Assembly (NCBI RefSeq): GCF_030700285.1 | Contig: NZ_JAUYZJ010000001.1 | Span: 248,001 to 312,000, forward strand | Length of the DNA: 64,000 nt | Direction: 5' to 3' | Origin: Methylobacterium sp. NEAU K | GTDB lineage: Bacteria; Pseudomonadota; Alphaproteobacteria; Rhizobiales; Beijerinckiaceae | Part shown: in pieces, positions 46,558 to 55,444 of the stretch | Numbering within the stretch: position 1 is the stretch's first letter | How the letters are laid out: each line of letters starts with the position of its first letter | The notes under the pieces: generated by a model | The model's database searches: none | Seen by the model: the letters and a program-made list of their open reading frames with translations, nothing else | Told to the model about the DNA's origin: nothing | Program-made: the position numbers and the translations under genes

Positions 46558-46609
46558 GCTGCAATCTGAGCCGCGCCCCGGCCTCGGCACGGCGGTGGAG
46601 GGGGCGTCG

Positions 46610-47587
46610 ATGGATCTTCCGGTCGGGCTGAGCGTGTTCGCGGTCGGCGCCGCGGCGCTCGCGGTGGTCACCCTCGCGGCCGGCGTGAAGATGATCCCCC
46701 AGGGCTACGTCTACACGGTCGAGCGGTTCGGTCGGTACGCCCGCACCCTCGAATCCGGCCTCGGCCTGATCATCCCGTTCATCGACCGCATCGGCCGGCG
46801 GGTGAACGTGATGGAGCAGGTCATCGACGTGCCGAGCCAGCAGGCGTTCACCCGCGACAACGCGGGCGTGACCATCGACGCGGTGGTCTTCTACCAGGTG
46901 CTCGACGCGGCGCGGGCCTCCTACGAGGTCTCGAACCTCGACCTCGCCATGACGACCCTGACCATGACCAACATCCGCACCGTGGTCGGCTCGATGGATC
47001 TCGACCAGCTCCTCGCGCACCGCGACGAGATCAACGAGCGCCTGTTGCGAGTGATGGACGCCGCGGCCTCGCCCTGGGGCGTGAAGATGAACCGCATCGA
47101 GATCAAGGACATCGTCCCCCCGGCCGACCTCGCGGGCGCCATGGCCCGGCAGATGAAGGCCGAGCGCGAGAAGCGCGCCTCGATCCTGGAGGCCGAGGGT
47201 CAGCGTGCCGCCGAGATCCTGCGGGCGGAAGGGCGCAAGCAATCGGCGATCCTGGAGGCGGAGGGCCGCCGCGAGGCCGCGTTCCGGGACGCGGAGGCGC
47301 GAGAACGATCCGCCGAGGCCGAGGCGCGTGCGACCGGCATGGTCAGCCGGGCAATCGCCGAGGGCGACATCGCGGCGGCGAATTTCCTGGTGGCCGAGAA
47401 ATACGTCGACGCGGTGCGGGCGTTGGCCACCGCGCCCAACCAGCGGGTCGTCGTGGTGCCGATCGAGGCCGCGGCGCTGGCCGGCACGCTGGGTGGCATC
47501 GGCGAACTCACCCGCGCGGTCTTCGGCGAGGCCGCGCCGCCGCGCCGCGCGGGGCCGCCGCCCAACGTCGCCGCGCCGCGGACCTGA
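46610..47587 (+). CDS. qmcA: SPFH/stomatin-family membrane protein (QmcA-like)
   Basis: 325 residues: N-terminal membrane anchor (LSVFAVGAAALAVVTLAAGVKMIPQGYVY), SPFH domain (VERFGRYARTLESGLGLIIPFID, VPSQQAFTRDNAGVTIDAVVFY), then a long charged coiled coil (KAEREKRASILEAEGQRAAEI) and a Gly/Pro tail. Members form membrane scaffolds and assist quality control. It pairs with an NfeD gene 4 nt downstream, the standard stomatin-NfeD operon. Confidence 0.92.
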   Translation: MDLPVGLSVFAVGAAALAVVTLAAGVKMIPQGYVYTVERFGRYARTLESGLGLIIPFIDRIGRRVNVMEQVIDVPSQQAFTRDNAGVTIDAVVFYQVLDAARASYEVSNLDLAMTTLTMTNIRTVVGSMDLDQLLAHRDEINERLLRVMDAAASPWGVKMNRIEIKDIVPPADLAGAMARQMKAEREKRASILEAEGQRAAEILRAEGRKQSAILEAEGRREAAFRDAEARERSAEAEARATGMVSRAIAEGDIAAANFLVAEKYVDAVRALATAPNQRVVVVPIEAAALAGTLGGIGELTRAVFGEAAPPRRAGPPPNVAAPRT

Positions 47588-47591
47588 TGCC

Positions 47592-48050
47592 GTGACCGGT
47601 GCCTCCATTCTCGACATCCTCGAGGCCCTCGGGCCGGCCTGGAGCTGGGTGATCGCCGGCCTCGTGCTGGCGGGCGCCGAGATCGCGGCGCCGGGCGTGT
47701 TCCTGATCTGGCTCGGCCTGGCGGCGCTCGCAACCGGGCTCGCTGCCGCCCTGATCCCCATGCCCTGGCAGGGCCAAACCCTTCTGTTCGCGGCCCTGGC
47801 CGTCGCCCTGGTCGGGATCGCCACGCGCCTGCACCGGCGCAGCGGCCGACCCCGCCGGGCGGCCCTCAACCGCGCCGACCGCGGCCTGATCGGGCGCGTG
47901 GGCGTGCTCGACGAACCGATCGTGCACGGCGCGGGCCGCATCCGCTTCGACGACACCCTGTGGCGGATCAAAGGGCCCGACCTGCCGGCAGGCGGCCGGG
48001 TGCGGGTGATCGGCCTCTCGGGGACGGTGCTTCGGGTGGAGGCGGCGTAG
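47592..48050 (+). CDS. NfeD-family membrane protein
   Basis: 152 residues starting with GTG: transmembrane segments (WSWVIAGLVLAGAEIAAPGVFLIWLGLAALATGL; QTLLFAALAVALVGIATRLH) and a C-terminal OB-fold (GRVGVLDEPIVHGAGRIRFDDTLWRI, VRVIGLSGTVLRVE). This is the short NfeD form without a serine-protease domain. Operates with the stomatin homologue immediately upstream. Confidence 0.9.
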   Translation: MTGASILDILEALGPAWSWVIAGLVLAGAEIAAPGVFLIWLGLAALATGLAAALIPMPWQGQTLLFAALAVALVGIATRLHRRSGRPRRAALNRADRGLIGRVGVLDEPIVHGAGRIRFDDTLWRIKGPDLPAGGRVRVIGLSGTVLRVEAA

Positions 48051-48187
48051 AGCGTGCCGATGATCAGACGCTGGCGGCTACGGCCGATCGCCGATGGGCA
48101 GCCTTGGACCCGGATACGCCGGAGCACGGGCTCTACGCCGCCATCGCAGGCGGACGTTCCCGGCGTCGTTGCTCTCGCGGTTACGCG

Positions 48188-48532
48188 CTACCCGCGCGGT
48201 CCATTGCCCCCCTCTGACGCGTAGGCGTTGATGATCGCAGACAGCAGACCTGGAAAGCGCGCGTCCACCTCCGCCCAACGCGAATGGTTCCGCATCTCCA
48301 CGCCGTGACGCTCGCTACGGATCAAGCCGGCCTCGCGTAGCACCTTGAAGTGGTTGGACAACGACGATTTCGGGATGACCCGATCGCCCATCGCGGAGAC
48401 GGCCGCGCAGGCTTCCACGCAGCCTGCGCTCATGATCTTGGCGAAGATCGCCGCACGGCTCGGATCGGACAGGGCGTGCAGGATCGCCTCCGGTTGAACG
48501 TCCTCCATCGCGGGGTGAAACAGCGGCCTCAT
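48188..48532 (-). CDS. ArsR-family transcriptional regulator
   Basis: 114-residue winged-helix protein: ILHALSDPSRAAIFAKIM, then SSLSNHFKVLREAGLIRSERHGVEM. Two cysteines lie in SAGCVEACAAVSAMG, ahead of the recognition helix, so thiol or metal sensing is possible. The start may be 48532 or 48508. It is divergent from an SDR gene with a 106-bp spacer containing an inverted repeat. In related bacteria such ArsR-SDR pairs are common; the inducer is unknown. Confidence 0.85.
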   Translation of the reverse strand: MRPLFHPAMEDVQPEAILHALSDPSRAAIFAKIMSAGCVEACAAVSAMGDRVIPKSSLSNHFKVLREAGLIRSERHGVEMRNHSRWAEVDARFPGLLSAIINAYASEGGNGPRG

Positions 48533-48567
48533 GTTTTCTTCATGTGGGGGCTTGATCCGCGCTCCGT

Positions 48568-48588
48568 TAGTTCCGAAATCCCGAACTA
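48568..48588. promoter_or_regulatory. Candidate ArsR operator
   Basis: Inverted repeat TAGTTC (48568-48573) and GAACTA (48583-48588) with a 9-bp centre, between the divergent ArsR and SDR genes. Size and symmetry suit a dimeric winged-helix repressor controlling both. Confidence 0.45.
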
Positions 48589-48638
48589 TGGGACTAGACG
48601 ACCGCTCTGGAGCTGGCCCAGGCCGAAAGGTAGCACAC

Positions 48639-49385
48639 ATGTCAAAGCTTGACGGAAAGGTCGCCGTGGTGACCGGCGCATCGAAGGGGATCGGTGCCGC
48701 GATTGCCAAGGCCTTGGCGAAGGACGGCGCAGCGGTCGTGGTCAACTACGCTTCGAGCAAGGCGGGAGCGGACGCCGTCGTCGGGGCCATCACCGAGGCC
48801 GGTGGCAGGGCCATCGCGGTCCAGGGGGACGTCTCCAAAGCCGCACAGGCGCAGAGATTGATCGAATCGGCGGTGCATCAGTTCGGCCGGCTCGACGTGC
48901 TGGTCAACAATTCCGGCATCTACGAATTCGCAGCGATCGAAGAGGTCACCGAGGAGCATTATCGCCGTCTCTTCGATGTCAACGTGCTGGGCGTCTTGCT
49001 GGCGACCCAGGCGGCTGCAAAGCATCTCGGCGAAGGCGGGAGCATCATCAACATCTCGTCGGCGATCACCCATGTGCACACGCCGACCGCGGCGGCCTAT
49101 GCAGGGACCAAGGGAGCCCTGAATGCGATCTCGGGAGTCCTCGCCAACGAGCTGGCTCCACGCAGGATCCGGGTCAATGTGGTCAGCCCAGGCTTCGTGG
49201 TGACCGAGGGCACGCATTCGGCCGGCGTCGTCGGCTCGGATATGGAGGCCGGCCTTGTCGCGCAGACGCCGCTCGGCCGTGCCGGCCAACCGGACGACAT
49301 CGCCGGGGTCGTCGCGTTCCTCGCGTCCGACGATGCCCGCTGGTTGACCGGCGAGGAGATCACCGCCAGCGGTGGTATTCGCTGA
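48639..49385 (+). CDS. Short-chain dehydrogenase/reductase (SDR)
   Basis: 248-residue classical SDR: cofactor motif VVTGASKGIGAA, NNSG (usually NNAG) in LVNNSGIYEF, catalytic Ser in INISSAITH, and YxxxK in AAYAGTKGALN, ending GEEITASGGIR. The Asn-Tyr after the second beta strand (VVVNYASSKAG) suggests NADPH preference. Probably an oxidoreductase of the FabG-like 3-oxoacyl type; substrate unknown. Regulated by the adjacent ArsR protein by inference. Confidence 0.87.
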   Translation: MSKLDGKVAVVTGASKGIGAAIAKALAKDGAAVVVNYASSKAGADAVVGAITEAGGRAIAVQGDVSKAAQAQRLIESAVHQFGRLDVLVNNSGIYEFAAIEEVTEEHYRRLFDVNVLGVLLATQAAAKHLGEGGSIINISSAITHVHTPTAAAYAGTKGALNAISGVLANELAPRRIRVNVVSPGFVVTEGTHSAGVVGSDMEAGLVAQTPLGRAGQPDDIAGVVAFLASDDARWLTGEEITASGGIR

Positions 49386-49527
49386 CAGGCGCCATCTAGG
49401 CCTGCGCGCGCTCCCACAACGGAAGCACGCGTAGGGACGAGGCCCGAGATGGCCGCAGTCAGGCCGCGTTCAGCCGATCGATGCTGGCCGCTGAATGCCC
49501 GCTCCTTCCCTCTCCGCCCTCGCGCGT

Positions 49528-52407
49528 CTACCCGAACGCCCCGACCTCGTGCTGGATCATCCCGGAAATCTCCCGCACCTGGTCGAACATCCGGCGGATC
49601 GGCTGGAACAGGTTGGTGTGCTCGGCCTCGTAGGTGCCGACATCGCGCGGCCCCGCCGGCTCGCCGAAGTTGAGGCCGAGCGTCGGGTCCGGGGTGATCG
49701 GGAAGATCTCGTCCAGCAGCGTCAGGCAGCCGTCGATGTCGAGGCGCAGGAAGCGCTCCAGGAGCTGCTCCCGGGAGATGCCCGCCTGCGGCCGGAAGCC
49801 CGGGATGTGCACCGCCAGGAACCAGATCCGGTGGATCAGCGCGAGCCGCAGGGCGTGGAGCAGCGTCAGCCGGGCGGACATGCCCTGCAGGTCCGGGGCG
49901 GCCGTGGTCAGCGCGAGCCAGTCGCGGGTCAGCCGGCCGAACAGGCTGCGCAGGGAGGACGCGAGGTCGAGGCGCTCCAGCGCGCCCGCGATCACCACCA
50001 GCTCCTCCCGGCGGAAATCCTTCTGCGTGCGCCGCGCCCGCTCCAGCCACACGGCCGGATCGAGGGTGTCGATATAGGCGCGCAGCACGTCGAGGTCGCC
50101 CACCGCGGCGGCGTGCTGCACCAGCCGGAAAGCCCGGGAGAAGCGCACCGAGTCCCGGCGCATGTCGCGGAACAGGTCGGGGCCGCGCTGGGCGGCGCGG
50201 CCGATCCCGTGGAGCGAGTTCGCCAGGAAGCCGAGCTGGTGCAGGATCGCGTTGTTGGGGATCGCCCGCATCTGGCGTGGATGGGTGATGCGCGCCGGGC
50301 CGCCGGTGTCGGTCTGGCGCGCCACCGGACGCGAGCCGGTGCGGTCGATCAGGCTCGGGCCGAAGGTGCCGAGCAGGGCGGCGTAGCCCGGATCTTCGGT
50401 GAGCGCCTCCATGTCCTGGCGGGCGGCGGTGAAGAACTCCAGGGCGAAATCGGGCTCCGAATAGATCGGGTCGTCTGCGGCGTCGGCGCCCACGTCGGGG
50501 TCGTTCAGGGCGTAGTCTGAGAAGGTGTCGTCCTCCGCGATGTCGAGGGCGTAGACATGCTCGGCGATGCGGGCGACGCTCGCCGCCGCCAGAGCCTCCG
50601 TGCCGTAGAGCAGGTAGCCGTCGGTCCCCTGGAAGCTCGATTCGAGCCGGACCTTGAGGCCGGCCTTGCGGGCGCGGTCCCGCGCATCCTCGGGCGCCAG
50701 ATAGGCGAGGCGGTCGCGCAGTGAGGTCGGGTGGGCGCCGCGCCCGATCGATTCGCCGTGCGTGTCGAAGATCGCGAGTTCCACGTCGGCGAGGCCGTTC
50801 TGGACCAGCATCTCGGTGATGCGCAGCCGCAGCCGCTCGATCCAGAAGGTCGCGGCCAGCTGGCCGACATAGCGGCCGGAATCCGAGTAGCCGAATTGTA
50901 CGGTGAGCCGTCCGATGCGCTTGAGGTACTGGCGCCAGTGCGGATTGCGCAGGGCGTCGTCCAGCACCCGGATGCCCTGCTCCAGCGCGCTCGCGGTCTC
51001 GAACAGCGGCGTGATCTCGAGCTTGTCGGCGATGCCGTAGTGGCGCGCCAGCCAGAGGGCGGCGAGCAGGGTGTAGCCGGTCTCGGTCTCGGCGATCAGG
51101 AAGCGCACCGGATGGGTGCCGTCCACGTGCTTGAGGATCTGGGCGATCGTCATCATCAGGCGGGCCGCCGAGGCCCGCTCGGCGGCGAGCGCCCCGAAAT
51201 CCACCGCGACCGGACGGACGTCGTTCAACAGCGCGTGCACCGTCGCGAGATGCGAGCGGCGCTGCGCCGCATCGGTCGGCTCGCCCTCCCGGTCGACAAC
51301 CCGGCGAACCGCGTTGTGGATCTGGCTGGCGTTCAGCCGGAAATGCGGCAGGGCGTTCGACAGGCCATGGGTGGCGACCCCCGCGCGCAGGATCGCGAGC
51401 GTCCGCTTGTCGGCCTCGTCCTCGGCCGCTTCCAGGGCCGCGGTGAGCCCGGCCACGAGGCCGCCCGCGTCGGTCTGTGCCCGCTCTCGCTCGATGATCA
51501 GGGCCAGCGCGAACCGGTGGACCGCTTCGAGGGAGGGCTTGTCGCCGAGGCGAGGGGCGACCGCGAGCTGGCGGTTCACCGCCGCCAGGGCGCCTTCGGC
51601 GAGGGCGCGGACCTCCCGGCAGGCCGCGCTGTCGGGCAGCTCGCGCATCACCCGGTCGAACTGCATCCGCTTCGAGATCAGCCGGTAGCGCAGGGTGTCC
51701 CACCAGCCGATATCGGTGCGTCCGTCGGTGTCGCAGCCGACCCAGCTGGCGATCGCGAAGGGGCGGGGCGTCAGCTCGGTCCAGCGCCCGGGCCAGCGGG
51801 CGCGGGCAGCGTCGAGCAGCGCGCCGTTGAACGCGTCGAGGGCCAGCCGGCCGTTATTGGCCGCCGCGCAGGCCTGCTCGAACTCGGCATCCAGGGTGAT
51901 CGGCGCGTCCGGGCGGGTGGACCGCGCGGCCGCGCGCGCGATCAGGCCGGCGCGGGCCGCCGCGTCGGGCAGGCTCGCGGCCTGCGCCAGCAGCGTCGCC
52001 ACGGCCTTGGGCATGCCGAAGGTCGGATGGGCGGTGAAGACAACCGCGAAGGCGGTGCGGTTGATAAACGACGCGAAGGCCTCGAAGCTCTCGGAATGGT
52101 CGGGCACCGAGGCCACGAGGCGGGCGGGGACCGCCGCATCGGGATCGACAGGGTCGGCCTCGAGGCCGACATAGCCCCGCAGCCGGTCCGCCCGCGCCGC
52201 CAGGGCGGCCGCGCGCAGCCGCACGAACAGGTTGTCGAGATCGCCCACGGATATCTCGTTCCGGTCGAACCGGCGGGTGATCGCCAGGGTCACGGCCAGG
52301 ACGGGGTTGCGGAACGGGTCCTCCCGGGCCTGCTGCCGGGCCATCTCGATCAGGCCGAGGAGGTGGCTTTCCAACTCCTCGGGCTCGCGGCTCGGCTCAT
52401 GCTGCAT
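49528..52407 (-). CDS. Phosphoenolpyruvate carboxylase-like protein, divergent active site
   Basis: 959-residue protein aligning by landmarks to PEP carboxylase (about 880-950 residues), but several catalytic motifs differ. TAHPTE is TAHPTFGM (catalytic His kept). GYSDSxKDxG is GYSDSGRYVG (Lys to Arg). The loop FHGRGGxxGRGGxP is FDTHGESIGRGAHP (the first Arg of the loop lost). RAIPWxFxWTQ is RAIPNNAILHQLGF. The C-terminal QNTG is replaced by a tail ending HEVGAFG. Bicarbonate fixation on PEP is therefore doubtful. Methylotrophs with the serine cycle have a true Ppc elsewhere. Single gene with a short promoter region before the next plus-strand gene. Confidence 0.75.
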   Translation of the reverse strand: MQHEPSREPEELESHLLGLIEMARQQAREDPFRNPVLAVTLAITRRFDRNEISVGDLDNLFVRLRAAALAARADRLRGYVGLEADPVDPDAAVPARLVASVPDHSESFEAFASFINRTAFAVVFTAHPTFGMPKAVATLLAQAASLPDAAARAGLIARAAARSTRPDAPITLDAEFEQACAAANNGRLALDAFNGALLDAARARWPGRWTELTPRPFAIASWVGCDTDGRTDIGWWDTLRYRLISKRMQFDRVMRELPDSAACREVRALAEGALAAVNRQLAVAPRLGDKPSLEAVHRFALALIIERERAQTDAGGLVAGLTAALEAAEDEADKRTLAILRAGVATHGLSNALPHFRLNASQIHNAVRRVVDREGEPTDAAQRRSHLATVHALLNDVRPVAVDFGALAAERASAARLMMTIAQILKHVDGTHPVRFLIAETETGYTLLAALWLARHYGIADKLEITPLFETASALEQGIRVLDDALRNPHWRQYLKRIGRLTVQFGYSDSGRYVGQLAATFWIERLRLRITEMLVQNGLADVELAIFDTHGESIGRGAHPTSLRDRLAYLAPEDARDRARKAGLKVRLESSFQGTDGYLLYGTEALAAASVARIAEHVYALDIAEDDTFSDYALNDPDVGADAADDPIYSEPDFALEFFTAARQDMEALTEDPGYAALLGTFGPSLIDRTGSRPVARQTDTGGPARITHPRQMRAIPNNAILHQLGFLANSLHGIGRAAQRGPDLFRDMRRDSVRFSRAFRLVQHAAAVGDLDVLRAYIDTLDPAVWLERARRTQKDFRREELVVIAGALERLDLASSLRSLFGRLTRDWLALTTAAPDLQGMSARLTLLHALRLALIHRIWFLAVHIPGFRPQAGISREQLLERFLRLDIDGCLTLLDEIFPITPDPTLGLNFGEPAGPRDVGTYEAEHTNLFQPIRRMFDQVREISGMIQHEVGAFG

Positions 52408-52523
52408 CGATCGGTCCCGGCTCCGGTCTGTCCGCGTCTACCCGGCCTGTCCGGACACGCAAGGAGTGTTCCGCGCGGGAAGGGGTGACGGCGCCCCCGT
52501 GCGCGGCTACAGCTTCGGGCCTT

Positions 52524-52841
52524 ATGGAGCGCCTGCTGATCATCGTGGCCGTGCTGGCCTGCGTCGTGGCCGGGGTCGCCGTCATCGCGATGTCGGCCCG
52601 CAGCCGGCGCGAGCCCCTGCGCATGGGCGCGGAACTCGACGCGGAGGACGAGCACCTTCTCATCGGCGCGCTCGGGCCGCTCCGCAGTCCGATCGACCGT
52701 ACGGCACAGGTGCTCGACCCGCGCATGCTCGACCTTGGCCCGACCGATCCGGTCCCGACCGACCTGGAACCGATCGCAGCGCCCGAGAAGGCGGACCGGA
52801 TCGAGCCGCCGCGGCGCAGCCTGCCGGGCGCCGCACGATGA
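52524..52841 (+). CDS. Small single-pass membrane protein, function unknown
   Basis: 105 residues: N-terminal transmembrane helix ([20 protein letters not shown]) and an acidic, Pro-rich tail. GTG at 52485 is an alternative start. Its stop overlaps the next gene's start as ATGA, so the two are coupled. Confidence 0.6.
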
Positions 52842-53515
52842 GGCCGATTGCCCGCAGCGCAACCCGCCTTCTGCTCACCGCCCTGGCCGTCCAGGCCGGG
52901 GCGAGTGCCGGCCGGGCGGCGCCGGTCCAGCAGCCCGCTGTCGCGCCGCCGCCGGTCCAGGGTTCGCCGGTCCAGGGGGGGGCCGCGCAGGCGCCCGCCA
53001 CGCCGGCGCAGGACGCTACGCCCGCCGCCGAGCCTGCGATCGAGCAGCCCTGCGGTGCCCGTGCTGCGCGCTACGAGAGCGGCAAGGGGTTCAACATCGT
53101 GGTCACGCGGGCCGGTCAGGTGCGGACCGAGAATCCGCTTCGGCCATTGACGCCCGAGGTGAACGAGGTTCTGCAGGTGGTGATCGCCGGCAAGGTCGCG
53201 ACCGCCTACGGGCCCGACTTCATGACCCTTCGGCGCGGGACGGCCCCCGCGACCATCGAGGCGATGCTCGGCGGGCCGATTCGCTGGCAGCCCGCCCTGC
53301 CGACGCTCCCAGACCCGATCGCCATCGTCACCGAGGAGGGCGCCATCCTGGCGCAACTCTCCTTCCGCGCCTGCGAGGCGCCGCCCGCCGTCAAGGCCGC
53401 GCCGAAGCCCGAGGCCCGGAAGAAGAAGGCCCCGGCCCGGAGCGCAGCGCCCAAGGCCGCAGCCCAGAAGACGCCCCCGGGCTTCTCCATGCCCCAGGGC
53501 GCCATCGCCGAGTAG
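52838..53515 (+). CDS. Exported Pro/Ala-rich protein, function unknown
   Basis: 225 residues: signal peptide ([19 protein letters not shown]), a repetitive Pro/Gln linker ([13 protein letters not shown]), a folded central part with two cysteines (EQPCGAR and FRACEAP), and a Lys/Ala/Pro-rich basic tail ([17 protein letters not shown]). The basic tail suggests cell-wall or nucleic-acid contact, but this is inference. It begins at the ATGA overlap with the gene upstream. Confidence 0.6.
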
Positions 53516-53529
53516 GCGGTACGAGCGCG

Positions 53530-53889
53530 CTACTTCTGCTTGGCGATGATCTTGTCCTTGATCCCGTCGTAGACGCTCTGCGGGATGATCTTCTTCGAGA
53601 CCAGCTCGTCCTTGCCGCGATAGGGGCGGCCCTTGACGATCGCGGCGGCGCGGGCCGAGCCGATGCCGGGCAGCGCGTCGAGTTCGGCGGGGCTGGCGCT
53701 GTTGAGGTCGATCAGCGCGCCCTTGGCGGCGTTCGGTGGCCCGGCGACCGGGGCGCTCGGCGCCGTCGGCTTGGCGGGGGCCGTCGGAGTCGCGGGGCTC
53801 GACATCTGCGGTGTCTGCGCGAGCGCGGGCGCCGCCATCAGGGTCGAGAGCAGGGCGAAAAGGGCGAGGGTCTTTTTGGAGGAAGCCAT
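53530..53889 (-). CDS. ComEA-like helix-hairpin-helix exported protein
   Basis: 119 residues: signal peptide ([16 protein letters not shown]), Pro/Ala/Thr linker, then a helix-hairpin-helix domain ([41 protein letters not shown]). ComEA proteins bind DNA in the periplasm during uptake; short forms like this are widespread and not always linked to competence. The start at 53889 (MASSKK) follows GGGAG. Convergent with the gene upstream (14-nt gap). Confidence 0.85.
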
Positions 53890-54216
53890 GGCGGTTCTCC
53901 CGAGGGGGCACGGCCCGCACCGCGGTACCGTCATGCCAGATGTGGTCCTGGCGACTTGAACCCGGGCTTAACAGTGGTGTTTCGTCGCCCCCGACACGTG
54001 CTTGATCAGTCGGAAACAGCAGAAAGCACCGGGTTGTCGGTGCCGCGTCATGGTCTCGGAAAGCCGGGTTCCACTTTTCCGCAACATGCCCTAGCCACAG
54101 GCGGGCGCCGACGCTATAAGCGCGCGCTCATCCGTATCCCGCGGTGTGTGAGGCGATCCTTGGTCGAGGAGACGCCCGCGCGCCGCTTTGCCCGCGGCGT
54201 CACGAAGGACTCAGCC
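53890..54216. other. Intergenic region upstream of rpmF
   Basis: 327 bp with the divergent promoters of the ComEA-like gene and rpmF. The segment 54044-54096 (TCATGGTCTCGG...CCACTTTTCCGCAACATGCCC) resembles one half of the short palindromic repeats dispersed in Rhizobiales. No gene is recognised. Confidence 0.4.
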
Positions 54217-54405
54217 ATGGCCGTTCCGAAGCGAAAGACTTCCCCCTCCCGTCGCGGCATGCGCCGCTCGGCCGACGCCCTCAAGGCGCCGACCTACGTC
54301 GAGGACAAGGATTCGGGTGAGTTGCGCCGGCCGCACCACATAGACCTGAAGACCGGCATGTACCGCGGCCGGCAGGTGCTCAAGGTGAAGTCCGCCGAGG
54401 CCTAA
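54217..54405 (+). CDS. rpmF: 50S ribosomal protein L32
   Basis: 62-residue basic protein [18 protein letters not shown]..., the standard alphaproteobacterial L32 without zinc-binding cysteines, complete at both ends (C-terminus VLKVKSAEA). No plsX or fabH gene follows; the next gene is convergent. Confidence 0.97.
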
Positions 54406-54416
54406 GCCTCGTGATC

Positions 54417-54440
54417 GCGGCGCCTCAGGCGAGGCGCCGC
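54417..54440. terminator. Hairpin after rpmF
   Basis: Perfect 10-bp stem GCGGCGCCTC/GAGGCGCCGC with a 4-nt loop, 12 nt after the rpmF stop and overlapping the stop of the convergent small gene. It is followed by GCGGTTTC, a weak T run. Confidence 0.55.
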
Positions 54441-54739
54441 GCGGTTTCGGCGTAGAGAGCCGCGGCGATCCGGGTTCGTTCCTGCCGCGACGGCCGCAAG
54501 GTCGGGTCCTGGGCGATCAGCAGCTGCGCGACGAAGCAAGCGCTGGGACGACCCGTACCGAAACGATCCGCCGACGCGGCCATCCGGCGCGCGTCGCTCC
54601 TCCCCCCTTCCAGGACGACCAGCGCCCGGACCGGGGGGGGCTCGCCTTCCGAAGAGGCCGGCTCTGGAGCGGCCCGTTCGGTCTGCGCGGGCCTGCCCCA
54701 TCCCGTGCCGAGACGACCGACTGTCCCGATCCGCGCCAT
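54425..54739 (-). CDS. Small protein with FVAQLLIA motif, function unknown
   Basis: 104 residues. The N-terminal half is low-complexity (Pro/Glu/Ala), the C-terminal half has RPSACFVAQLLIAQDPTLRP followed by an Arg-rich helix ending AALYAETARRLA. A FxAQLIA-then-YxxA pattern recurs in small Rhizobiales hypothetical proteins, which supports it being real. No function known. Confidence 0.55.
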   Translation of the reverse strand: MARIGTVGRLGTGWGRPAQTERAAPEPASSEGEPPPVRALVVLEGGRSDARRMAASADRFGTGRPSACFVAQLLIAQDPTLRPSRQERTRIAAALYAETARRLA

Positions 54740-54853
54740 TGCAACATCCTTCGCACGTTTCCGTGTCCGTGTTGCAAACGTGGTGCCGATGTTAACGGTT
54801 CGTCAACCTCTCGTAGCTGCGTAGAAAGCCGGGTGTGACCGGTTTTCGGACCG

Positions 54854-55444
54854 TCACTTCTTGGCAAGCGCCTCCAGGCGCTGCTGCATCTCCAGCATCT
54901 GCCGCTTGAGTTCGTCGAGTTCGCCGCCGGCATAGGAGGCGGGCGGCTGCGGCACGGACGGCTGCGTCCCGGCGGCAGGCGGCGCGAAGCCCGTGAACAT
55001 CTTCATGGCATCACCGAAGAAGTTCATGTTGGTGCGCACCTGCTGCTCGATCGCGTTCTGGAACGCGGCCGGCCCGAAGCTGTGGGCGAACTTCTCGCGC
55101 AGCCCGTCCTGATCCTTGGCGAAGTTCGCCATCGAGAATTCCAGGAAGCTCGGCACCATCGTGCGCATGCTGTCGCCGTAGAAGCGGATCAGCTGGCGCA
55201 GGAAGGCCACCGGCAGCAGGTTCTCCGCCCCGGCCTTGTTCTCCTGCTCGAAGATGATCTGCGTCAGCACCGACCGGGTGATGTCGTCGCCCGCGCGCGC
55301 GTCGTATACGATGAAGTCCTCGCCGTTCTGGACCATCGTTGCGAGGTCCTCCAGCGTCACGTAGGTCGAGGTACCGGTGTGGTAGAGGCGCCGGTTGGCG
55401 TATTTCTTGATGACGGTCTGGGTGGCCTTGACGGTATCCGCCAT
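54854..55444 (-). CDS. phaR: PHB synthesis regulator PhaR
   Basis: 196 residues. N-terminal PHB accumulation DNA-binding domain: VIKKYANRRLYHTGTSTYVTLEDLATMV, then IVYDARAGDDITRSVLTQIIFEQE; the PHB accumulation domain follows (FLRQLIRFYGDSMRTMVPSFLEFSM). The tail is Pro-rich and ends in a Leu/Met/Glu coiled coil. PhaR binds DNA and PHB granules and controls phasin and carbon flow. Divergent from phaA with a 329-bp spacer. ATG at 55444 gives the standard N-terminus. Confidence 0.95.
   Translation of the reverse strand: MADTVKATQTVIKKYANRRLYHTGTSTYVTLEDLATMVQNGEDFIVYDARAGDDITRSVLTQIIFEQENKAGAENLLPVAFLRQLIRFYGDSMRTMVPSFLEFSMANFAKDQDGLREKFAHSFGPAAFQNAIEQQVRTNMNFFGDAMKMFTGFAPPAAGTQPSVPQPPASYAGGELDELKRQMLEMQQRLEALAKK

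Larger units (their letters stand above)
45733..46609. other. Gene-poor, probably degraded stretch
   Basis: About 880 bp between the GT4 gene and the stomatin gene. It holds only short plus-strand open frames (two are listed separately). The frame of 45918-46265 appears to continue in another frame (AAGRFNALQKFADLIVLLARLLAA, about 46213-46295), as after an indel. No intact gene, RNA or mobile element is recognised. Confidence 0.45.

Noticed and set aside
49528..52407. Confident annotation as functional ppc
   Set aside because: Key catalytic motifs are changed; only family resemblance is supported.
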